A stretch of DNA of 16,993 bases from DAINPP01 sp036743375 (GTDB lineage Bacteria > Thermotogota > Thermotogae > MWEM01): contig DAINPP010000058.1 in NCBI GenBank assembly GCA_036743375.1, positions 1 to 16,993 on the forward strand, in the 5' to 3' direction. The notes beneath the pieces were generated by a model. The model was not told where the DNA came from, did not search any database, and saw only the letters and a program-made list of their open reading frames with translations. Within the stretch, counting starts at the first letter, position 1. Each line of letters starts with the position of its first letter. The position numbers and the translations under genes are program-made. This document shows, one piece after another, positions 1 through 6,304 of this stretch.

Positions 1-351
1 TCGGATTCGATTGAGAACAACGTGGCCTTGTCCGAATCGGTTGACCACCGGCAGTTAAAACAGGCCTTTGAAAAATCATCCGTTGATTTTCTTTCAGGAG
101 AGCATACCGTAAAAACGCAGCTGGATAAAAAGGGACAGCCGCTTTCAGGTGGTCAGCAGAAGCGTATCAATCTGGCAAGGGCCTTTTATCACGATTCAGA
201 TGTCCTCATTCTGGATGAACCAACGGCTTCACTCGACAAAGAAACAAAGTCAAAGGTGCTTGAAGCGATAAAGAAAGAAAAGGAAAAGAGACCGATTATT
301 CTCATCACACATGACAGGGAAACGTATGCCATTTGCGACCGGATGCTGTAA
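1..351 (+). CDS. ABC exporter ATPase domain, C-terminal end (5' partial)
   Basis: Reading frame 1 is open from the first base, so this is the last 116 residues of a gene that begins outside the window. It carries the second half of an ABC nucleotide-binding domain: a DSIENNVAL segment typical of exporter-type ATPases, the signature LSGGQ followed by QKRINLARAF, Walker B with catalytic Glu (DVLILDEPTASLD) and the H-loop histidine in LITHD. Walker A and any membrane domain are upstream and unseen. By family this ATPase powers export across the cytoplasmic membrane; the substrate cannot be told. The C-terminus is short: the protein stops five residues after AIC, without the usual 15-20 residue tail ending in a 'GxI' strand. 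I checked the other two frames after the stop and found no continuation, so a frameshift is not obvious. Confidence 0.85.
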   Translation, partial: SDSIENNVALSESVDHRQLKQAFEKSSVDFLSGEHTVKTQLDKKGQPLSGGQQKRINLARAFYHDSDVLILDEPTASLDKETKSKVLEAIKKEKEKRPIILITHDRETYAICDRML

Positions 352-394
352 CCCTTCTGCGGTATAAATGTTAAAACAAACAACACACATCCAT

Positions 395-441
395 AAGAAC
401 CACTGAAGATTTTATCGATCAACAGTGGTTCTTGTTTTTTT
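395..441 (+). terminator. Rho-independent terminator of the first ABC gene
   Basis: A perfect 11-bp stem, AAGAACCACTG (395-405) with CAGTGGTTCTT (423-433), encloses a 17-nt loop and is followed by TTTTTTT (435-441). It lies 44 bp after the stop of the first gene and separates it from the next operon. Confidence 0.9.
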
Positions 442-454
442 ATTTGTTTTGTTG

Positions 455-485
455 TTTCAAAGAGACGTAATGTTTTTGATATACT
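455..485 (+). promoter_or_regulatory. Promoter of the ABC-2 exporter operon
   Basis: The -10 candidate TATACT (480-485) is preceded by TGA (477-479), giving an extended -10 element. A poor -35 candidate, TTTCAA (455-460), is 19 bp upstream. It lies 44 bp before the ATG of the ATPase gene, whose ribosome site is GAGGGGGA (513-520). Confidence 0.45.
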
Positions 486-528
486 ATAACGATGTAAGTT
501 TTAACAAATATCGAGGGGGATTACTCAA

Positions 529-1491
529 ATGAAAACGGTCAAGCCTGCCATTTCTTTTCAGGACGTATCCAAGACTTTCAGGATCAGAGAAAAGGGGTTC
601 AAAAGAGACATGAAGGCAATAACAGCTGTCAATCAGCTGTCTTTTTCCGTCTCTCCCGGCGAGATTCTGGGATTGATTGGATTAAACGGTTCGGGAAAGA
701 CGACGACGATCAAAATGGCATGTGGCGTGATGAAACCGGATTCTGGTGAGATTCTGTCAGATGGGGATAATCCTTTTAAACGAAAAAAATCGTATTTACA
801 GAAGGTTTCTCTGGTGATGGGTCAGAAAAGCAGACTGGATCCGGATCTTTCGATTCTGGATGCCATTCTGATGTATGCCTCTTTTTACGGGATTTTACCC
901 GCTGAGGCTGTCAGACGGGCAGGTTATTTTGCGGAGATCATTCAGCTGCAGGAGACTGAATTGAAAAAACAGGTCAGGAAGCTCTCTCTCGGACAGCGTA
1001 TGAAGGGAGAATTAACCCTTGCCTTTATCCATAATCCCCGAATTATCTTTCTGGATGAACCAACACTGGGTTTGGATTTTTTGACGCAGAGAAGGATTCG
1101 GGCTTTTTTGAAACGGTATTGTGAGGAACAGCAGGCAGCCATGATCCTGACGAGTCATGATATCGATGATATTGAAACGCTGTCAGACAGACTTTTATTA
1201 ATCGACAGGGGAACAAGGCTATTTTATGGCACAAGAAGTGATTTAAAGAAGTTGATTCCCGCCCACTCAATTATCAGCTTTGATTCGGATAGGCAGGTTG
1301 AAGCTGTGTTAAAGGAGGTTCTCTGGCACAGGAATGACAATGGTTATCGTGTGGAGATTGGTTCAGAGGCAACACAAGCCTTCATTCAGAGACTTCTGAG
1401 GGCTGAGGTTGTTATTGAAAATCTGACGATTCATGATATAGGCCTGGAATCTCTGATTGAAGAAGTATTCAAGGTGGGAAGTGATGTTTAA
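529..1491 (+). CDS. ABC-2 exporter ATP-binding protein (COG4586-like)
   Basis: A 320-residue cytoplasmic ATPase of an ABC-2 type exporter. Visible motifs are Walker A GLNGSGKT (residues 51-58), signature LSLGQ (152-156), Walker B with D176-E177 in FLDEPTLGLD and the H-loop H210 in LTSHD. The N-terminus, with SKTFRIREKGF and a basic insert before the first strand, resembles the COG4586 ATPases that pair with two DUF990-type permeases, and the next two genes are exactly such permeases. About 90 residues after the H-loop form the usual C-terminal extension. The stop overlaps the start of the first permease gene by 8 bp, indicating translational coupling. Substrate unknown; drug, lipid or sugar-polymer export is possible by family only. 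The start is fixed by the strong GAGGGGGA ribosome site. Confidence 0.88.
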   Translation: MKTVKPAISFQDVSKTFRIREKGFKRDMKAITAVNQLSFSVSPGEILGLIGLNGSGKTTTIKMACGVMKPDSGEILSDGDNPFKRKKSYLQKVSLVMGQKSRLDPDLSILDAILMYASFYGILPAEAVRRAGYFAEIIQLQETELKKQVRKLSLGQRMKGELTLAFIHNPRIIFLDEPTLGLDFLTQRRIRAFLKRYCEEQQAAMILTSHDIDDIETLSDRLLLIDRGTRLFYGTRSDLKKLIPAHSIISFDSDRQVEAVLKEVLWHRNDNGYRVEIGSEATQAFIQRLLRAEVVIENLTIHDIGLESLIEEVFKVGSDV

Positions 1492-2257
1492 GGCCGTTTT
1501 GAAAACACAATACAAACGCTATGCCATGTACCGGATTTATTTTCTTTCGGATCTGGCGGGCGGTGTTGTTCTTCCCGTGTTGATCAATATTCTTTTCTGG
1601 TACGGGATCACTGAAACGAATGTGATTGCTTATGATTTTTCAAATCTGATTCAGTACATCATCATGGCGAATCTGATTCTGTCCCTGACGACCGTTAATG
1701 TTGAAGGCAAATTGACCGCACATATTCGCAGCTATAAACTGGCCCAGCAATTGTTACTGCCCGTTGTTTATCACAGAAAGCTCTTGATGGAAACGGTTTC
1801 TGAAAAGCTGATCCGTTTTGTTTTCATCTATCTGCCGCTGGTACTGGTGCTGTTGTTTGTTTCCAGCAGGATAAATGTGTTCTTTTTCATTCTAACTTTA
1901 CCGTCAATCTTTTTTTCATTCATGCTGAATCTGCTGTTTTCCGAGATCATTGGGGAACTTTCTTTTTGGCTTACGGAAACCTGGGGGATATCGGCTATAA
2001 AAAATCTGGTCTTTTCTGTTTTTGCCGGGGCACTTTTTCCACTGGATCTTCTTCCCGCTGATATATTGAATGTTTTCAGATGTCTGCCCTTTCAATATAT
2101 GAGCTTTGTTCCAGCAAAGATTGTATTTGCAGAAGTTTCGATTCCATTCATCTTTGAATCGTATTTTATATCAGCTGTCTGGTGTTTGCTGTTATTTGGA
2201 ATAGAGCGGGTGATCTGGTTTGCCGGTCTTAAAAAATATGAGAGTTGTGGTGCATAG
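1484..2257 (+). CDS. ABC-2 exporter permease, first subunit (DUF990-like)
   Basis: A 257-residue polytopic membrane protein with about six hydrophobic segments and a basic N-terminus (MFKAVLKTQYKRYAMYRIYF) as in DUF990/ABC2_membrane_6 permeases. It should form the membrane pore with the next gene product, driven by the preceding ATPase. I chose ATG 1484, not an upstream in-frame TTG at 1457, because AAGGTGG (1471-1477) sits 6 bp before it and because it overlaps the ATPase stop in the ATGTTTAA arrangement typical of coupled genes. Family assignment rests on topology and gene order more than on sharp motifs. Confidence 0.78.
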   Translation: MFKAVLKTQYKRYAMYRIYFLSDLAGGVVLPVLINILFWYGITETNVIAYDFSNLIQYIIMANLILSLTTVNVEGKLTAHIRSYKLAQQLLLPVVYHRKLLMETVSEKLIRFVFIYLPLVLVLLFVSSRINVFFFILTLPSIFFSFMLNLLFSEIIGELSFWLTETWGISAIKNLVFSVFAGALFPLDLLPADILNVFRCLPFQYMSFVPAKIVFAEVSIPFIFESYFISAVWCLLLFGIERVIWFAGLKKYESCGA

Positions 2258-2258
2258 A

Positions 2259-3029
2259 ATGAATCTTGTTATTCAATCGTTGATCTTTTCAATGAAAAAG
2301 GGTACGAAGTACAAAATCAATACGTTCAGCTGGTTTGTTGCGGATATTGCACTGTATTCATCTGTGTTTCTGCTTTATCTGCTGCTGGGGTTGGGGCTGG
2401 ATAATTTCGGGGATTATTCAAAAGCGGAAATGCTGTTGTATATCTCTACTTATTCACTGGTGAACAATCTCTATGCCGTTCTTTTTTCAGAAGGTGTATC
2501 TGCTTATTCGGAAAATATCATGAACGGTTATTTTGTGTATGATCTGTTGTTGCCGAAACGTGTCCTTTTTTCGACGGTTATGAAGACGATCAACTTTCCA
2601 CCGCTCCTGTCGACTCCTTTTCTCATTGGGATTAACGTCTGTTTATTGCTGTCTTATTCACTTTCTACTTCAGTGGTTGCACTGTATATTCTTTCCCTGA
2701 TAGCCGGTGCCTTTTCTATTCTGTTTCTGTTTGTCATTCTGTATACTTTTCAGCTTTTTAAGGTCCGGACGGCCGTTTTGTCGGGTCTTGTGCTGGACAT
2801 GCTGGAACTCTCGGAAAAACCGGACAGTGTTTTTCCAAAAAAGGTTCGGGATTTCTTTACTTTTATCATTCCCGCCTTTCTGATGAGTGCCCTGCCGTCA
2901 AGAATTGTGTTGGATAGAATTTCAGTTTTTGAGTTGTTATGGGTGTTTTCTGCCCCGTTTTTTCTGTATGGCCTCTTTCGTCTGGTGTTCTGGTGGGGGA
3001 TCAGGAAATATGAATCCGAGGTGGAGTAA
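2259..3029 (+). CDS. ABC-2 exporter permease, second subunit (DUF990-like)
   Basis: A 256-residue membrane protein with about six hydrophobic stretches, the second pore subunit of the three-gene exporter. Its end (FWWGIRKYESEVE) mirrors the end of the first permease (WFAGLKKYESCGA), a sign that the two are paralogues acting as a heterodimer. The ATG at 2259 lies one base after the preceding stop. Earlier in-frame starts (ATG 2238, TTG 2220) would overlap the first permease; no strong ribosome site decides between them, so coupling is the main argument. No clear terminator follows within 120 bp. Confidence 0.76.
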   Translation: MNLVIQSLIFSMKKGTKYKINTFSWFVADIALYSSVFLLYLLLGLGLDNFGDYSKAEMLLYISTYSLVNNLYAVLFSEGVSAYSENIMNGYFVYDLLLPKRVLFSTVMKTINFPPLLSTPFLIGINVCLLLSYSLSTSVVALYILSLIAGAFSILFLFVILYTFQLFKVRTAVLSGLVLDMLELSEKPDSVFPKKVRDFFTFIIPAFLMSALPSRIVLDRISVFELLWVFSAPFFLYGLFRLVFWWGIRKYESEVE

Positions 3030-3145
3030 TAAAAGCCTTTTTATAGAAGTTGTTTAAATAGGGATTTACGGCGTCTTTGGGTTTTGGAAGAGAATCAAAA
3101 GATAGATAGAAAAAATTAAAAGTAAGAAAATTTAATTAAAACAGT

Positions 3146-3173
3146 TTGATTTATTAAAAGAAAATGATATAAT
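3146..3173 (+). promoter_or_regulatory. Strong promoter of the half-transporter gene
   Basis: TTGATT (3146-3151), a 16-bp spacer and TATAAT (3168-3173), with TGA directly before the -10 (extended -10). This is one of the best sigma-A-type promoters in the window, and transcription should start near 3180, inside the adjacent dyad. Confidence 0.72.
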
Positions 3174-3178
3174 AATGT

Positions 3179-3195
3179 GTTGAAGATTCTTCAAC
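3179..3195 (+). promoter_or_regulatory. Operator-like perfect palindrome at the transcription start
   Basis: GTTGAAGA, a central T and TCTTCAAC form a perfect 8+8 dyad directly after the -10 box, where a bound repressor would block the promoter. The regulator is not identifiable in the window. Related half sites GTTGAA/TTCAAC recur at 3233 and 3369. Confidence 0.5.
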
Positions 3196-3415
3196 GTAAC
3201 CTTTTAAAATAGGATGTGAGCCGTGAGCGATCGTTGAATGATTAGAATGGGATTTAGCCTTTCTTAAAAGACAGAAGTTAATGAAAAGTGAATCAGCTTT
3301 TTTATCGGGCAGTTTGTGTCATGAGTGATTTTGATCTCTGACATGTTTGCTTTTGTCTTTGAGCGTTATTCAACGAGCGTCAACAAAATCATACTATTTT
3401 AAAAGGATGGAGATC

Positions 3416-5005
3416 ATGAAATACTTCAAATATATAAAAAAACCTACGATTATCGAAATTGTCTTTTCTTTCTTTTATTCATTTGCCATTGCCACCATTC
3501 CATATCTTAACAAGCAACTTTTTGACACGGTAGAAACCGGGCAGTATGCCCAGCTCTGGAAGCTTGTTCTGTATTATTTGATAGCCATATTTGCCAGTTC
3601 ATCTCTGCAGTATATTTCACAGGCCAGCAGCTGGCAGCGATTGACGGATCTTCATCTCGCGGTGAAAGATATTCTATTCAAGTCCTTTCTCGGTTATTCG
3701 CATTCGAGCTTTCGGGAAAAGAGTGTCGGCGAATACGTGTCGATGATAGAAAATGATGTCAATGCGCTTGAAGAGACACGGATTGAAGGGATAGTGGATA
3801 TTGTTAAATCTGCTCTCATGCTGATTGTTTATGCGGTAGCCATGATTTTATTCGTCGATCTGAGAATCGCCGTTGTTGTGATGGTCGCCTCGCTTGGGAG
3901 TGCGCTGGTCCCCAAATTGATCGCAAAGACACTCGCGGCACGAAAGAAAAAGTATCTTGAGGATCTGGGGATGTATATGAACTATACGACAGATTTTTTA
4001 AATGGCCATGCCTCTTTGAACGTTGATTCAAAGAAAAAGGTGACAAAGGAGTTTGAAAAACATCTGTATCAGCAGGAACAGTCCAAATTATCGTTTGGGA
4101 AATTCAAGACACTCACCAATGTGACCAACGGAACCGTCATGGATATCATCAGTCTGTCAGCGTTTATCATGGTGGGGTATCTACTGATTAAAAAAGAGAT
4201 TACAATAGGGGCCGGAGTGGCCACATTCGGCTATATTGAGAATTTTATCTATCCCATTAAATATATTCTGAATGATATCAACGCCCTGAGTGCCGGAAGG
4301 GAAGTGGAGAAGAATATCCATCAGGTCATCTCCGAATCCGAGGCAGAGTCGACAAACAGGATTGAATATGGCCCCCCTCAGTCCATCGAATTCAGAGATG
4401 TCAGTCTGAAGAGGGGCGAGTTCCGCCTTGAACGATTTAATTATACGTTTGAAGCCGGAAAGAAATATGCCATCGTGGGTCATTCCGGTTCCGGGAAATC
4501 TACTCTGCTTTCCATGATTCGGGGGGAAGTCCTTCCGGACAGCGGTGAAATTCTGTTGAACGGGAAACCGGTTGAGGAGGCTTCCATCAAGAAGGTCCTT
4601 TCGGGGATCAACCAGCAGGATCATGTTTTTTTTGGAGACTATCATGCCAATTCTTCCCTGTTTGACACGTACAGTCCGGATTATGACAAGATTGAAAGGT
4701 GTTTTAACGGAGATGTCATCAGCCGGATCAAGTGTGGATCGGACAGCCGTCAACTGAGCGGTGGTGAACAGAAGATTCTGCTGCTGATGAGAAGCCATGC
4801 CTCTGAAAAGGAGATCATTCTGCTGGATGAAGTATTCAGTGCCATTGATTATGTGAACAGAGAGGAGGCGAAGCGTTTCATCTTTGAATCCAACGCATCC
4901 CTCTTTATCAGTGTGACACACGATTTATCCGAAGAAAATCTGGGTTATTACGATGAAGTGCTTTGGATGGAAAGTGGTAAACTGCTTTCACACCCTATTG
5001 GATGA
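3416..5005 (+). CDS. ABC exporter half-transporter (membrane domain fused to ATPase)
   Basis: A 529-residue fused ABC exporter subunit. Residues 1-about 310 form the membrane domain with hydrophobic segments near 12-32, 50-70, 125-165 and 240-280. The C-terminal ATPase has Walker A GHSGSGKST (355-363), a Q-loop region INQQDHVFF, signature LSGGE (447-451), Walker B with D471-E472 in LLDEVFSAID and H-loop H502 in VTHD, so all catalytic residues are present. It would export a substrate as a homodimer or with another half-transporter; the partial ABC ATPase at the window start is a possible partner but lies two operons away. ATG 3416 was chosen because AAAAGGATGGAG precedes it. The 3' end overlaps the convergent GGDEF gene by 11 bp. 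Substrate unknown; peptide export is only a guess. Confidence 0.85.
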   Translation: MKYFKYIKKPTIIEIVFSFFYSFAIATIPYLNKQLFDTVETGQYAQLWKLVLYYLIAIFASSSLQYISQASSWQRLTDLHLAVKDILFKSFLGYSHSSFREKSVGEYVSMIENDVNALEETRIEGIVDIVKSALMLIVYAVAMILFVDLRIAVVVMVASLGSALVPKLIAKTLAARKKKYLEDLGMYMNYTTDFLNGHASLNVDSKKKVTKEFEKHLYQQEQSKLSFGKFKTLTNVTNGTVMDIISLSAFIMVGYLLIKKEITIGAGVATFGYIENFIYPIKYILNDINALSAGREVEKNIHQVISESEAESTNRIEYGPPQSIEFRDVSLKRGEFRLERFNYTFEAGKKYAIVGHSGSGKSTLLSMIRGEVLPDSGEILLNGKPVEEASIKKVLSGINQQDHVFFGDYHANSSLFDTYSPDYDKIERCFNGDVISRIKCGSDSRQLSGGEQKILLLMRSHASEKEIILLDEVFSAIDYVNREEAKRFIFESNASLFISVTHDLSEENLGYYDEVLWMESGKLLSHPIG

Positions 5006-5999
5006 AGAATCTGTTTTTCCCTTCTGATTTTGCTTTATAAGCGGCTTTATCCGCTCTTTTCAGGAGTTTGATGATATCGTCGTCATCTGTTCTTATACGG
5101 GTTGCCCCACTGCTGATACCGTAGTGAAATTTGTGGATTCCTGTCAGTACCGGCAGGAGTTCACCTTCCGTTCCCTGAAAGATGATGGCGAATTCATCCC
5201 CACCCCATCTCGCAACGATATCTTCCGGTTTTATCTGTTTTTTGATATGTTCAGATAGCTCGATGAGGATCCTGTCACCGATATGATGTCCTTTTTCATC
5301 GTTGATGATCTTGAAATCGTCTATGTCTATGAAGATGAGATACTGCACGGTTTTTAAGTCCCCTTGATTCTGTATGGCCTTATCGATGAAAAGGTCGAAC
5401 GATCGACGGTTATACAGATTGGTGAGGGGATCGTGATGGACAAGATGATCCAGTTTCTTTCTTTCGGCCCTGTAGGCATCGGCAAATATTCTTATGAAGA
5501 GATATCCGATGAAGAGTGTTACAGGAATCTGAAACAGTCTGTCGAAGAAGACGATGATCGGATCATAGCGTTTCAGCAATTCGGGGTAATAGAATTCCAC
5601 GATCAACAATATCATAAAAACGGCTATCTGAGAACAGATGAAGATAATACGGGGCCTCCCCATGTAGAAGAAACAGGTGCAGATCATCAGGAGAAAGAAA
5701 TACGCGATGATACTGTTGGTACTGCCCCCTGAATCAAACCAGCTGTAAGGAAGAAAGAAAAAGGTCAGGAAGATGATGAAAAAGGTCTTCCAGAACGTTA
5801 TCGACTGTTCTTTTTTCAGAAAGAAAAAGGTGATCAGTGAAATGGAAACCAGGGTCAGCCACTTGATATTTATTTCTAACGGAAATCCTAAGATGAGGTT
5901 TACAACGATACTGACAACGGATAAAACGGTGAGTAATATCAGGAGGTTCATATACACTTTATGAGTTAATTCATCTTTGCTTCCGTTGGGAGAGTCCAT
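4995..5999 (-). CDS. Membrane-bound diguanylate cyclase (GGDEF domain)
   Basis: A 334-residue protein with six hydrophobic segments (about residues 15-36, 44-60, 70-84, 96-112, 118-136, 150-172) followed by a cytoplasmic GGDEF domain. Visible signatures are HDPLTNLYNRRS (189-200), the metal and substrate strand FIDIDDFKIIND with D225 and N233, the intact GGDEF motif (266-270) and the closing segment ADKAAYKAKSEGKNRF. By family it makes cyclic di-GMP from two GTP, steering motility, adhesion or related behaviour. The inhibitory-site position that is usually RxxD is KPED here (257-260), so product inhibition may be weak. The membrane part resembles no sensor I can name. On the minus strand AGGAG stands 7 bp before the ATG. 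It overlaps the upstream ABC gene tail to tail. Confidence 0.9.
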   Translation of the reverse strand: MDSPNGSKDELTHKVYMNLLILLTVLSVVSIVVNLILGFPLEINIKWLTLVSISLITFFFLKKEQSITFWKTFFIIFLTFFFLPYSWFDSGGSTNSIIAYFFLLMICTCFFYMGRPRIIFICSQIAVFMILLIVEFYYPELLKRYDPIIVFFDRLFQIPVTLFIGYLFIRIFADAYRAERKKLDHLVHHDPLTNLYNRRSFDLFIDKAIQNQGDLKTVQYLIFIDIDDFKIINDEKGHHIGDRILIELSEHIKKQIKPEDIVARWGGDEFAIIFQGTEGELLPVLTGIHKFHYGISSGATRIRTDDDDIIKLLKRADKAAYKAKSEGKNRFFIQ

Positions 6000-6227
6000 T
6001 CCTCAGCTCCTGTTTAAAATCCTGAGACCACCGTGTCATCAGTTTTATTTATCTTAGTTCTGAACCGATTTTACCATATACAATTTTAAAATAAATGAAT
6101 TTTTATGTTTTCAAACGATTGTCGGTAGATTTTGTTCCTCGGAATCCCACCGGCAAATAAAAAAAGATAAATTGATTTTTTAAAATTAAGTATCATAAAT
6201 CGACTGAAGTTCGTCTAATTAATAACC

Positions 6228-6249
6228 GATACAAAAAAGATGATGTATC
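6228..6249 (+). promoter_or_regulatory. Inverted repeat overlapping the -35 zone of the MCP promoter
   Basis: GATACA (6228-6233) and TGTATC (6244-6249) are exact reverse complements 10 bp apart. The right arm falls where the -35 box of the MCP promoter would be, and no good -35 hexamer is present. This suggests a regulator-dependent promoter. The regulator is unknown. Confidence 0.35.
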
Positions 6250-6262
6250 TGTTACGTAAGAT

Positions 6263-6271
6263 TGTTATAAT
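6263..6271 (+). promoter_or_regulatory. Extended -10 promoter of the MCP gene
   Basis: TGTTATAAT combines a perfect -10 (6266-6271) with the TGn extension. The in-frame ATG at 6272 would lie between the -10 box and the expected transcription start near 6278, which rules it out as the MCP start codon. Confidence 0.6.
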
Positions 6272-6304
6272 ATGCCACAAGACAATCACGATAGGAGGGA
6301 TTAT

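Larger units (their letters stand above)
3030..3415 (+). other. Intergenic and leader region before the half-transporter gene
   Basis: 386 bp without a convincing gene. The first 110 bp are A+T-rich and hold no clear terminator for the upstream operon. A promoter and dyad lie at 3146-3195 (separate entries), leaving a leader of about 235 nt. Within the leader, CGTTGAAT (3232-3239) is the exact reverse complement of ATTCAACG (3368-3375). A small hairpin with arms TGTCA (3317-3321) and TGACA (3339-3343) is followed by T-rich sequence. An in-frame TTG at 3347 lacks a ribosome site and is not taken as the start of the next gene. Confidence 0.6.
6000..6304. other. Divergent intergenic region between the GGDEF and MCP genes
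   Basis: 305 A+T-rich bp between two divergently read genes. It contains the MCP promoter and a dyad (separate entries). A stem-forming segment pairs TTGTCGGT (6119-6126) with ACCGGCAA (6149-6156), with one G-U pair in RNA and extra pairing inside. It is followed by an A-run, so it is not a plus-strand terminator. A minus-strand promoter for the GGDEF gene could be TTGAAA (6114-6109) with TATTTT (6093-6088) at 15-bp spacing, which is weak. Confidence 0.55.

Noticed and set aside
336..394. Frameshift that would have removed the C-terminal tail of the first ABC gene
   Set aside because: Neither alternative frame after the stop encodes the usual tail, so a naturally short C-terminus is more likely.
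3347..3415. Upstream TTG as the start of the ABC half-transporter
   Set aside because: No ribosome site precedes it and the added residues resemble no exporter N-terminus, whereas ATG 3416 follows AAAAGGATGGAG.
4181..4921. Long open frame (246 codons) on the minus strand inside the ABC half-transporter gene
   Set aside because: The plus-strand frame has complete ABC motifs over the same bases; the minus frame has no recognisable domain and no ribosome site.
5040..5060. Possible terminator hairpin (AGCGG/CCGCT with CTTTTC) for the half-transporter gene
   Set aside because: The stem is only 5 bp and the T-run is interrupted; it also encodes the conserved end of the GGDEF domain, which explains the sequence.
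6119..6156. Hairpin considered as a terminator
   Set aside because: On the plus strand it is followed by A residues, and on the minus strand the T-run is upstream of the stem, so neither direction fits.
6272..6304. Upstream ATG as the start of the chemoreceptor
   Set aside because: It directly follows the -10 box and precedes the expected transcription start, while ATG 6305 has a strong AGGAGGGA site.
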